Of a stretch of DNA of 12,063 nucleotides, positions 1-5,869 are shown piece after piece. Origin of the DNA: an uncultured Planctomycetaceae bacterium (GTDB lineage Bacteria > Planctomycetota > Planctomycetia > Planctomycetales > Planctomycetaceae); NCBI GenBank assembly GCA_903921605.1, contig CAIXQV010001208.1:1-12063 (forward strand), read 5' to 3'. Within the stretch, counting starts at the first letter, position 1. Each line of letters begins with the position of its first letter. The position numbers were made by a program, and so were the translations under genes. Under the pieces are notes generated by a model. It saw nothing but the letters and a program-made list of their open reading frames with translations. It was not told the DNA's origin and did not search any database.

Positions 1-1101
1 CAACTTCGAGACATCGTTCGCTGTGCAGACGACGAACACATCGGACTCATGATCATTGAGCCATGACAGAAAAGTCCCGAACATTCGTGAGGATACTCCA
101 GAGTCACCGCTGCCGTTGACTCCCGAGAAGGCTTTTTCGACTTCATCGATCATGACCACACACGGAGCCATGGCGTCGATGACACGCAGAGCCTGACGTG
201 TTCGCTCTTCGGACTGACCGACCAGCGAGCCCATCAGACTACCGACGTCCAGAATCAACACCGGTCGATCGACTTCGCGTCCCAGTGCTTTGCAGAACTG
301 CGACTTGCCACAGCCAGGCGGCGACAACAGCAGCACACCACGAGATCGCTGCGTCGATTGTTCCGTACTTCGTCGTCGCATGGCACGTTGACAGAACGAT
401 TTCAATGACGCCAGACCGCCGAGGTTCTGGAAATCTTCCTTGCCGCGATGCAGTTCCAAGGAACCAGATTTGCGAAGGATTTGAGTTTTCAATTCCCACA
501 CAGCATCCGGAGTAATCCGGCCATGTCGAACCAGTGACAGACTGAAAGCGTTCTCGGCTTCCAGGCGGGTTAAGCCAGCAGCCGCATCGAGCACCGTGGC
601 CAGTTCGGCACCCTCCGGCAGTTCCGAATCTTCCGTCGCAATGCCCCGTGCAATCTCCGCGAGTTGTGTGCGGTCCGGGAGTTCATGCTCCAGGACCACG
701 AACAGCTTTTCGAGCTCCACAGGCAGCTGCACCACGGGAGACAGTACCACCAAAATCGTGCGGTTCTGTTTACCGGCGATCACCTGCTGTGACAGAGCCT
801 GCACGATCTCCGCCGACTGCAGAAACCTATGAAAATTCTTCAGCACCAGAATCGACGTGCCGTCTGGTGTGGCCAATGAGTTGATGAATCTGATTGCTGC
901 CAACGGATCGTTTCCGTTAGGTTCGATGGATGATCCATCCACGCGCAGCCCCTGATCAATATCCCAGGTCGCCAGCCGCCATTGCTCCTGGCGACAGAGT
1001 CGCGTGATGGCCATGAGCGCATCCTGGTGCTCATGGCTTTCAATCCAAAGTCCGGTAAAGCACGCTCGCACGTACTCACTGAACCGTTCAATCAATGACA
1101 T
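1..1101 (-). CDS. Ycf46-like AAA+ ATPase (3' end beyond left edge)
   Basis: The frame stays open for 367 codons to the window edge, so the C-terminus is missing. The ATG follows a strong ribosome site (AAAGGAG). Residues 1-220 look like the degenerate N-terminal ATPase-like half of Ycf46-type proteins, with no intact P-loop. The active AAA+ domain starts near residue 225. Walker A is SPPGCGKS (260-267), Walker B is VVMIDEVEKAF (315-325, D319/E320), and a sensor-1-type Asn is in VFVVCTAND (355-363). The strings LDVGSLMGSLVGQSEERTRQ and APCVVMIDEVEKAF match my memory of the Ycf46 family. The arginine finger would lie beyond the edge. Expected role: ATP-driven remodelling of a protein or complex; the substrate is unknown. 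It is the last gene visible in the set, 54 bases after DUF2997. DUF1257/DUF2997 genes beside a Ycf46-like ATPase recall cyanobacterial/plastid ycf35 and ycf46. Confidence 0.9.
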   Translation of the reverse strand, partial: MSLIERFSEYVRACFTGLWIESHEHQDALMAITRLCRQEQWRLATWDIDQGLRVDGSSIEPNGNDPLAAIRFINSLATPDGTSILVLKNFHRFLQSAEIVQALSQQVIAGKQNRTILVVLSPVVQLPVELEKLFVVLEHELPDRTQLAEIARGIATEDSELPEGAELATVLDAAAGLTRLEAENAFSLSLVRHGRITPDAVWELKTQILRKSGSLELHRGKEDFQNLGGLASLKSFCQRAMRRRSTEQSTQRSRGVLLLSPPGCGKSQFCKALGREVDRPVLILDVGSLMGSLVGQSEERTRQALRVIDAMAPCVVMIDEVEKAFSGVNGSGDSGVSSRMFGTFLSWLNDHESDVFVVCTANDVSKL

Positions 1102-1155
1102 AGTAGAATTCTCCTTTGAAAGGTGATGGTGAAATGTGATGCAGCACGCGTTGTG

Positions 1156-1359
1156 CTACTGGCCCTGCTGAACCTGCTGCGGTGCGGTAGCCGTCTGATG
1201 AAACTCAGATTTGAGGATCTCGTTGGTCAGCTGACCGATGGCCTGTTCAATGAACCTGCTGGCTTCACGGCATTCAGACCCCGTGAAGCCTTTGGTCTCC
1301 ACTTTGGACTGACCGTTGGGAGCGACGATGATTTCGATGGTTTTTGAGGTACTGCTCAA
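1156..1359 (-). CDS. DUF2997 family protein
   Basis: 67 aa with the DUF2997 pattern: a KTIEIIVAPNG strand, then KVETKGFTGSECREASRF, then a helix EQAIGQLTNEI. The function of the family is not established. The start is TTG, and it overlaps the TGA of the DUF1257 gene as TTGA; GGGAGG lies about 6 bases upstream, which supports this rare start and implies translational coupling. Family members usually sit beside DUF1257 genes, as here. The last residues (TAPQQVQQGQ) are low complexity. Two shared contexts, DUF1257 upstream and an AAA+ ATPase downstream, suggest all three act together. The biochemical role is unknown. Confidence 0.85.
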   Translation of the reverse strand: MSSTSKTIEIIVAPNGQSKVETKGFTGSECREASRFIEQAIGQLTNEILKSEFHQTATAPQQVQQGQ

Positions 1360-1724
1360 GCGACACCTCCCACACGAATCGTCAGTTTGATGGAACCGTC
1401 ATTGAGCGGTTGCTCGAAGACAGAGTGCCCCTTTTTGCGAGCTTCCAATTTGGCTTTCTCTACGGCATAGCTCTGGAGATACCGATCCAGGTGTTTGGGA
1501 TCACCCCAGCGACCTTCGTAGTTGTCGTAAGCGATCTTCGCCGTATTCACGTCGCAGACAACGGGATAACGCCAGTCCGGTAACTGCACGGCCCAGCCAG
1601 TGGCCGACGTGCTGAACAATTTGACTTCGCCGAAGACCGGTTCTGGCAGAGTCAACCGCTGACATGCGGCATGGATTGCCACGGGATCACGGATTTCGGT
1701 TTTGATTTCCACAATGTGTGACAC
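1356..1724 (-). CDS. DUF1257 (Ycf35-like) protein
   Basis: 122 aa starting GTG (VSHIVEIKTEIRDP). The frame is open further upstream to 1889, but that extension is low-complexity and crosses a terminator-like hairpin. The GTG has GAGG about 9 bases before it, and SHIVEIKTEIRD is the usual N-terminus of DUF1257 proteins. Family-like features are an early LTLPEP segment, the central GWAVQLPDWRYPVVCD, the YDNYEGRWGD motif, and a C-terminal strand IKLTIRVGG. DUF1257 includes the plastid/cyanobacterial Ycf35 proteins, whose role is unknown. It is coupled to DUF2997 by overlapping stop and start. A hairpin at 1790-1829 separates it from the membrane-protein gene, so it may head a sub-operon with DUF2997 and the ATPase. 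Confidence 0.85.
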   Translation of the reverse strand: MSHIVEIKTEIRDPVAIHAACQRLTLPEPVFGEVKLFSTSATGWAVQLPDWRYPVVCDVNTAKIAYDNYEGRWGDPKHLDRYLQSYAVEKAKLEARKKGHSVFEQPLNDGSIKLTIRVGGVA

Positions 1725-1789
1725 GCAGGAATTCCTCAAAAAGGATGATGAAAGAAACAGAGCCGGAGCCGAACGCAACTCCGTGAGTG

Positions 1790-1829
1790 CATGAAAATGC
1801 CCGTCCTCCCCGAGACGAAGAAGACGGGC
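1790..1829 (-). terminator. Terminator-like hairpin before the DUF1257 gene
   Basis: On the minus strand GCCCGTCTTC (1829-1820) pairs with GAGGACGGGC (1808-1799). This gives a 10-bp stem with one G-U pair and an 11-base loop, followed by ATTTTC. The U-tract is short, so it is a moderate intrinsic terminator or an attenuator. It lies after the 51-aa membrane protein and 66 bases before the DUF1257 start. Confidence 0.5.
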
Positions 1830-1854
1830 GTTTGAACGATGGTGACGGCGGGCG

Positions 1855-2010
1855 CTACTTGCGGATCGAACCGTCATGCAGTGCGCCACCGATTAGCAAG
1901 CTCGCCACTAACAGAAACACGATGAAGCTCTCGGAGGCGATTCCGAACACCGCAGCGATCAACAACGCACCGTTGATATGTGCTGCATTCAGTTTGTGTT
2001 TCGCTGACAA
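1855..2010 (-). CDS. Small membrane protein, 51 aa
   Basis: A short gene starting at TTG and reading MSAKHKLNAAHINGALLI..., ending ...GGALHDGSIRK. GAGGAG lies 5 bases before the TTG and follows directly on the TAG of the nuclease gene, so start and stop look coupled. The N-terminal SAKHKLNAAH is polar and basic. Residues about 14-26 (GALLIAAVFGIAS) and 28-41 (SFIVFLLVASLLIGG) form two hydrophobic stretches, so a one- or two-pass inner-membrane protein is likely. From memory, similar SAKHKLNAA...GDIRR proteins recur in planctomycetes; I know no function. The coupled position says it is co-expressed with the nuclease. Antisense reading frames at this place have poor composition. Confidence 0.75.
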   Translation of the reverse strand: MSAKHKLNAAHINGALLIAAVFGIASESFIVFLLVASLLIGGALHDGSIRK

Positions 2011-2020
2011 GTACGCTCCT

Positions 2021-2827
2021 CTAAAGAGTATTCCCTCGCCATGCCGCGCACTGAGCGCGATAGCCGCAAGACGGACACTGCATGGGTGAAGGAGATGGAT
2101 AGAAATGGCCGGACTGGATGGCCGACCACACAGTTTCGAAGATGCGTTTCGTGCGGTTCAGTTTGCGTTCGTCGAATGGGGTCTCGAGCAACTGCACCTT
2201 CGGTTCGCGAGTCTTCGTGATCACAGCAAATTGCAGCCGCAGCTGCTTGCCGGGCATCACTTTGCGGACCAGATCAGCGTACAGCAGCAACTGGTCCGAC
2301 TGATCTTCCGCCTGCTGCTGATCCCATGCCGAACGGGACGTCTTGAAATCTCGAACAATCACCGCGTCGTTTGTTTCCAGCAGCAGGTCGATATAGCCCA
2401 GCAAATCGGGCAGTCCGGGAATCAGCACACCCCGGAATTCTTCTTCGATCCCGATGATGCGGCCTTCTGGCTGAATCAGTTCACTATCCAGAAATTTCCG
2501 CAACATCCGATCGGCCAGATCATGCAGCACATCCGCCGTTTCGGTTTTTCCGAACTCGATGTTGTCTTCCGACCTGTCTTGCCAGCTCTGCTGGTAGACA
2601 TCCAGCAGGAGGTCAAGACTCGGAGCCTCCGCACCGTTGAGTTGCTGCGTAAAGAAGAACTCAATGGCTGAGTGAATGGCACTACCAAAGATCAGGCTGG
2701 ACGACACACAGTCTTCCGCGAGTCCGTCGACGTATCGGAAGCGATACTTCAACGGACAACTTTGAAATGTGCGTACGGCACTGTACGACAGATAGTCCCG
2801 AGTCTTGGGCGTGGTCGCTGTGATCAT
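2021..2827 (-). CDS. PD-(D/E)XK nuclease, Cas4/RecB-C-terminal type
   Basis: 268 aa. It has the ordered motifs of the RecB-C/Cas4 nuclease family: a first cysteine in FQSCPLKYRFRYV (C24), the helix FGSAIHSAIE (H52), LLGYIDLLLE (D147), VRDFKTSRS (D160, K162) and QLLLYADLV (Q179, Y183). Three C-terminal cysteines follow in CPSCGYRAQC (C251, C254, C260). C24 plus these three is the four-cysteine pattern that binds a 4Fe-4S cluster in Cas4/AddB-type nucleases. Expected activity: metal-dependent exonuclease or flap nuclease on single-stranded ends. No cas1, cas2 or CRISPR array is visible, so it is not called cas4. Its ATG overlaps the stop of the upstream gene (ATGA) and its stop abuts the ribosome site of the next, so it sits inside a tightly coupled operon. 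Confidence 0.9.
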   Translation of the reverse strand: MITATTPKTRDYLSYSAVRTFQSCPLKYRFRYVDGLAEDCVSSSLIFGSAIHSAIEFFFTQQLNGAEAPSLDLLLDVYQQSWQDRSEDNIEFGKTETADVLHDLADRMLRKFLDSELIQPEGRIIGIEEEFRGVLIPGLPDLLGYIDLLLETNDAVIVRDFKTSRSAWDQQQAEDQSDQLLLYADLVRKVMPGKQLRLQFAVITKTREPKVQLLETPFDERKLNRTKRIFETVWSAIQSGHFYPSPSPMQCPSCGYRAQCAAWRGNTL

Positions 2828-3348
2828 GGACGAACCCCCGCAGCGATCTTCAGGTCGTCAATCAGAGCACTGGCTTCACGGATCGTGAGATCTTCCATCT
2901 TGTGAACTCGGTAGCGATCGTTGATCACCGTGTGTGGATCGAGTCCCTGGCGTTTGCTGATGGCAAAGATGGCGCGGATCTGACTCTGCGTCGCCCGCGC
3001 CACCTCGATTCGTCCGTTGCCGTTGGTTGGGCTGTGGCCATTCGTGACACGGCCGTTGGCTTGTCCGTTCTTATGGCCGTTGCCATTTGCTGCGTGACTG
3101 ATGCGGCGATGCCCATTGCCATTCGTTTGAGAAGGCTCACTGGGACCAGCCTCTGCCGGTCGCTGGAGTTCTTCATCTACACTTTGACGCGCGAGCACGT
3201 ACAAATCCTGAACCCGATCACGCAGTAGACCGGGATCATCCAACACTCCGTTATCAAGCTCCACTTCCAGATTGATACTGGCACCTCGGGAACCAAAGCT
3301 GGCCTCGCCGACTTTGCGACTGAGGCCGATATTGAGCTTCACTGACAT
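2824..3348 (-). CDS. Protein with Asn/Gly-rich linker
   Basis: 174 aa starting MSVKLNIGLSRKVGEASFG; AGGGAG lies 6 bases upstream. A longer frame to 3426 crosses a hairpin and a repeat, so it was not used. Three parts are visible. An N-terminal beta-rich domain (1-60) includes SINLEVELDNG and RDRVQDLYVLARQSVDEEL. A flexible linker (about 74-113) is built from repeated NGNGH/TNGNG/NGQANG units. A C-terminal helical module (118-168) contains QSQIRAIFAISKRQGLD and DLTIREASALIDDL. From memory, this last module ends many phage- and plasmid-borne DNA-metabolism proteins. The layout of a domain, a flexible tether and a small tip recalls SSB-like or adaptor proteins. It overlaps the nuclease gene by four bases, so a partner role for the nuclease is a reasonable inference. 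No enzyme motif is seen. Confidence 0.75.
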   Translation of the reverse strand: MSVKLNIGLSRKVGEASFGSRGASINLEVELDNGVLDDPGLLRDRVQDLYVLARQSVDEELQRPAEAGPSEPSQTNGNGHRRISHAANGNGHKNGQANGRVTNGHSPTNGNGRIEVARATQSQIRAIFAISKRQGLDPHTVINDRYRVHKMEDLTIREASALIDDLKIAAGVRP

Positions 3349-3362
3349 AGTGTCTCCCTTAT

Positions 3363-3395
3363 GAAAAACAGATCGCACCTCGACGAAGCTGCGAT
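3363..3395 (-). terminator. Terminator-like hairpin before the Asn/Gly-rich gene
   Basis: On the minus strand ATCGCA (3395-3390) pairs with TGCGAT (3377-3372), with a short inner CTT/AGG stem, followed by CTGTTTTTC. It ends 15 bases before the start at 3348, just ahead of that gene's ribosome site. The plus strand also reads TTTTCT after the stem, so it could work in both directions. Confidence 0.5.
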
Positions 3396-3427
3396 TTTCT
3401 GAACACTGAAAACTGACTACTGACAAC
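3396..3427. repeat. Short CAGT(N)TTCAGT-type direct repeat
   Basis: The minus strand carries loosely spaced units: TCAGTAGTCAG, TTTTCAGTG, TTCAGAAAA. The core TCAGT/TTCAG recurs four times in about 32 bases. It lies between the short TGE/RRGF gene and the next hairpin, in non-coding DNA. Similar strings occur between genes in several bacterial genomes; function unknown. Confidence 0.5.
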
Positions 3428-3432
3428 TTCCG

Positions 3433-3609
3433 CTAGTCATCCGCTTTTCTGGCCACCATTTTCCCTGGCAGCGGCTCGTCGTCATCGTCATGCGGTAATT
3501 CAGCCAGGATCGTGAAGCCGCGCCGAGCGATCTCCGTGACAGGCTCGCCCGTCTGTTTGGCAATCGCGTGATTCAATTCGGATTGGGTCATGACTTTGAG
3601 TTCTTTCAT
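3433..3609 (-). CDS. Short planctomycete-type protein (TGE...EIARRGF)
   Basis: 58 aa from the ATG at 3609 (MKELKVMTQSELN); a second ATG six codons on (MTQSELNHAIAKQTGE, at 3591) is an equal candidate. Neither has a clear ribosome site, and the first sits directly after the U-tract of a strong hairpin. The recognisable part is SELNHAIAKQTGEPVTEIARRGFTIL. This fits short proteins I remember as frequent in Planctomycetes, with no assigned function. A DDDDE acidic run and a basic tail follow. The composition is protein-like. It stands apart from the coupled genes downstream, since 84 bases with a repeat and a hairpin separate it from the Asn/Gly-rich gene. Confidence 0.65.
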   Translation of the reverse strand: MKELKVMTQSELNHAIAKQTGEPVTEIARRGFTILAELPHDDDDEPLPGKMVARKADD

Positions 3610-3646
3610 AAAAACAAAGCGACCACACCGAACTCGGAGCGGTCGC
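3610..3646 (-). terminator. Strong intrinsic terminator after radC
   Basis: On the minus strand GCGACCGC (3646-3639) pairs with GTGGTCGC (3626-3619), eight pairs with one G-U. A T-T mismatch and an inner CCG/CGG stem around an AGTT loop follow. The stem is followed at once by TTTGTTTTT. It lies 50 bases after the radC stop, and its U-tract ends exactly where the next possible start codon begins, so it could also act as an attenuator for that gene. Confidence 0.8.
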
Positions 3647-3695
3647 ACAAAACGTGAAACCGCCCCAACTGCGGGGCAGAACAGAATTCAGAAAG

Positions 3696-4343
3696 TTACC
3701 AATGATTTCCTGATCGCCATTCCTGAATGCTGATGGCTTTCTCACCGGCCACGATGATGTGGTCGATCAGCGGAATGCCGACGATTTCACCCGTTTGCTC
3801 CAGTCGTTCAGTCACGCTGATGTCTTGGTCACTGGGCTTGGGATCTCCGCTCGGATGGTTATGCAGCACCAGCAGGCAATTGGCGGCATCGCGAATCGCC
3901 GGCCGGAACACTTCTCGAGGATGCACAAGACTATTCCTCAATGTGCCGACAGTAATCTGATGGCGTTCGATCGGCTCATTCTTGGTGTTGAGTGTGACGA
4001 TCCAGAATTCTTCCTGCATGCTGTCACGAGCTAACCGGCTGAAGTGTTCTTTACAGAACCGAATCGCCGATGCGGGACTGGTGATCCGTGGATCCGGACC
4101 ATACTCCGTTTTGAGCTCCGCAATTCGAAGCCCGATTTCTACACCGGCCATCAGCCGCTGGATCGCGTCCGTCGACATGCGGCGACAGACCTCCAGGATT
4201 TCGGCCTCACCGGCATCCGCCAGTTTCCGCAGACCCAGTTTCTCCACCAGCCGATGAGCATCCGCATACGCATCAGCGCCGCGTCGGCCTGTCGCCATGG
4301 CAATCAATTCCGCCGGCGACAGATTCAGCATCGATCGATTCAT
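3696..4343 (-). CDS. radC: RadC family JAB/MPN (JAMM) protein
   Basis: 215 aa from ATG 4343, with CGGAGGG seven bases upstream; a TTG six codons earlier lies within that ribosome site and was rejected. The C-terminal half (about 88-212) is the RadC JAB domain. It has the metal-site signature HNHPSGDPKPSDQD, giving H161, H163, S171 and D174, with the glutamate at 111/112 (QEEFW). The tail PLIDHIIVAGEKAISI is typical. The N-terminal half (1-75) is helical and resembles the UPF0758 N-terminal region. Housekeeping RadC is about 220 aa, so this is full length. Its biochemical role is unsettled; the name comes from an old and doubted link to DNA repair. Relatives are common on mobile elements and in defence islands. 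It is the first gene of the left set and has its own terminator. Confidence 0.9.
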   Translation of the reverse strand: MNRSMLNLSPAELIAMATGRRGADAYADAHRLVEKLGLRKLADAGEAEILEVCRRMSTDAIQRLMAGVEIGLRIAELKTEYGPDPRITSPASAIRFCKEHFSRLARDSMQEEFWIVTLNTKNEPIERHQITVGTLRNSLVHPREVFRPAIRDAANCLLVLHNHPSGDPKPSDQDISVTERLEQTGEIVGIPLIDHIIVAGEKAISIQEWRSGNHW

Positions 4344-4370
4344 GATGTTCCCTCCGCGCAATGACCACCC

Positions 4371-4407
4371 GCGAAGGGCGGTCGTGGTATGTCACAACCG
4401 CCCTCGC
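4371..4407. promoter_or_regulatory. Long inverted repeat upstream of radC
   Basis: Plus-strand arm gcgaagggcggtcgtg (4371-4386) pairs with cacaaccgccctcgc (4393-4407) around a six-base loop, with one bulged base and one G-U/A-C position. It lies 27 bases before the radC start, and no U-run follows on either strand. It is better read as a regulatory hairpin or protein-binding palindrome than as a terminator. Confidence 0.5.
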
Positions 4408-4618
4408 ACAATGCGAAGGCAAGAAAAAAGCTCCGTGTCTCACTCAACTGCAATGCAGTAGAATCAAACACGAAGCCAAGATGTATTCTGGACCTGCGGG
4501 AAGAATGCACGCGTTGCTTCAAACTCTTGAGTTCAAAGGCAACACAAGCCCCCGGAGGCCGCTATCTGAAAGGGATAAGCGATCCCTTCACTATGAACTG
4601 ACGCATTTTCGGACTGAA
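4408..4618. other. Stretch without a supportable gene
   Basis: Short open frames exist on both strands but have poor composition. I see an AAGGGAT/ATCCCTT hairpin (4570-4588) and a minus-strand CTTTTTTCTTG tract (about 4420-4431). No tRNA, rRNA or CRISPR repeats. I could not place a promoter for radC with confidence. Confidence 0.5.
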
Positions 4619-4898
4619 TTAAGCTGAATCGGATTCGCTGGCATCGGCAGTCACGCAGAAAATCGGCGTCCCCGGCCCCACTCCAGCACCGTGGTTTCGT
4701 GCCTGCCGGACCATCTCGGACGAAACGCATTTCGCCGCCGAGGTCGATGTGACCGGAGTAGTGAACGACATCGTGCTTCGACGCGTCGGTCGGTTTCACC
4801 GGAGGGAGTTGCGTCTTCAAACGCTGAAACGTAGGTTGGGCATTCCTGTCCGACTGCGGTTCGACGGACACGAATTCCCGCCATGCTGGCCGCCACAT
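4619..4898 (-). pseudogene. Possible frameshifted small gene after the 66-aa stump
   Basis: An ATG at 4898 has TAAGGG seven bases upstream, and that site overlaps the TAA of the preceding ORF. From it a frame reads MWRPAWREFVSVEPQSDRN... with good composition and many codons ending in G or C, as far as HIDLGGEMRFV (about 4720). The same frame then runs on to 4533 with poor, Cys/Arg-rich sequence. A neighbouring frame from about the same place looks better, SSEMVRQARNHGAGVGPG and IFCVTADASESDSA, and stops at 4619. The simplest reading is one frameshift near 4710-4725 in a former gene of about 93 codons. I recognise no family. Alternatively, one or both stretches are chance open frames; the plus strand is also open here. 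Confidence 0.3.
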
Positions 4899-4908
4899 TG
4901 GCTGGCCC

Positions 4909-5109
4909 TTATTGCGTCTTATCGGAGGGTTGCGAATCCGATTGTTGCGCGTCCAAAGCGACTGTCGCGGTGGCACTCGTCGCCAACGTCGAAACGTCAA
5001 CGGCTCGATAAACACTGAAGCCGCACAGCAACAGACCGCCGAAAATCGTCAGGATTGACGACAACCGCATGCCGCGAAATGGATCGAGGGTTCTCTGGGA
5101 CAGCGTCAT
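4909..5109 (-). CDS. 66-aa membrane stump resembling a toxin-cassette head
   Basis: It starts ATG with GAGGG just upstream, six bases after the stop of the preceding immunity candidate, so it is probably translated from the same message. MTLSQRTLDPFRGMRLSSIL is followed by one hydrophobic helix (about 17-36) and then RAVDVSTL. The segment RGMRLSSIL...GFSVYRAVD lines up with RELRPASVL...GSYNVHRALG of the three complete cassettes: same basic-aromatic start, membrane helix, and V-(H/Y)-R-A motif after it. Beyond residue 40 nothing matches the HINT part and the ORF ends. It is therefore probably the remains of a fourth cassette from a more distant lineage, or a free-standing anchor peptide. Similarity was judged by eye. 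Confidence 0.55.
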   Translation of the reverse strand: MTLSQRTLDPFRGMRLSSILTIFGGLLLCGFSVYRAVDVSTLATSATATVALDAQQSDSQPSDKTQ

Positions 5110-5115
5110 AGTCCC

Positions 5116-5862
5116 TCAATCAAATCGAATCCAATCAATTCCTTTTTCGTTGAACAGGCAACTCGCCATTATCTGAATACAGACAGGCAACGATTTGTCT
5201 TCGAGCGGAGACGTTCCAGGGGCAAAGAATCCTAGCCGCTCTCCATCTTCGTCAAGTGTTATTGTGAGAGCAATTGTCTGATAAACTGCCATTGCCTCAT
5301 CTTCAAACTCTTGTCCTTTTCCACGAGTGCACAGCAGGGCAGGAGTCAGACTCTTTCGTGCCAATTCACGTTGATGTCCAGTGGCACTCAACATAAGGTC
5401 GTCACGGTAACTTCGAATGTCCGAGTATGAAGCTGAGAGTTGCGACAGGTAGTATCTCGCTGCCGCTCTCGCTCGCACTGTTCGGTTCAGAAGGGATGGA
5501 CCCTCATCGCTTGCGAAGAATCGACACTCTTTTTCGGCAACGCTTGCCAAAGCGTCTGTCCACTCTTTCAGTCTCTTAGAAGAACGAGGGATCTTTGTCT
5601 CAACATCCGTAAGCCGACGGGAAATAGACATTGTGTGCCATCCGGTCACGCCTGGCACTGGACGTGCTCCAAGATCAACGTAAATCTGACTTCCATCCAG
5701 AACAAAAGAAATTCTCTCGAAAATTCCGTGCAATGATCCAGTTCGCACGAAGACAGTGGCATCGCTCTTCGCATTCACACTGTTGGAATGAATCTCCACA
5801 TCCCAGAACTCACGTAGCTGCAGAAAGCTCGAAAACTCACTCACAAACATTTTCACTGACAT
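5116..5862 (-). CDS. Putative immunity protein for the third cassette's toxin
   Basis: 248 aa from ATG 5862 (MSVKMFVSEFSSFLQLREFW); AGGTGA, which contains the toxin's own stop codon, lies nine bases upstream. A TTG eight codons earlier was rejected because it has no ribosome site and would overlap the toxin. I recognise no family. It looks like a soluble alpha/beta protein: early strands (WDVEIHSN, ATVFVRTGSL, ERISFVLDGSQIYVDLG), a middle helical part rich in Ala/Arg (NRTVRARAAARYYLSQL) and late strands (VYQTIALTITLDEDGERLGF). No signal peptide or membrane segment. The immunity call rests on position: directly behind a toxin tip, unique to that tip, and acidic in places. Its use of A/T-ending codons differs from the cassette heads. 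Confidence 0.6.
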   Translation of the reverse strand: MSVKMFVSEFSSFLQLREFWDVEIHSNSVNAKSDATVFVRTGSLHGIFERISFVLDGSQIYVDLGARPVPGVTGWHTMSISRRLTDVETKIPRSSKRLKEWTDALASVAEKECRFFASDEGPSLLNRTVRARAAARYYLSQLSASYSDIRSYRDDLMLSATGHQRELARKSLTPALLCTRGKGQEFEDEAMAVYQTIALTITLDEDGERLGFFAPGTSPLEDKSLPVCIQIMASCLFNEKGIDWIRFD

Positions 5863-5869
5863 GGGAAAA

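Noticed and set aside
1787..2089. Plus-strand 100-aa ORF
   Set aside because: It is antisense to the 51-aa membrane gene and the end of the nuclease gene; it has no ribosome site and a protein-unlike composition.
2105..2671. Plus-strand 188-aa ORF
   Set aside because: It lies wholly antisense to the PD-(D/E)XK nuclease, whose motifs are unmistakable.
2021..2827. Calling the nuclease cas4 of a CRISPR system
   Set aside because: There is no cas1, cas2 or repeat-spacer array in the window; the motifs fit the wider RecB-C/Cas4 family.
4570..4588. AAGGGAT/ATCCCTT hairpin as a terminator
   Set aside because: No U-run on either strand.
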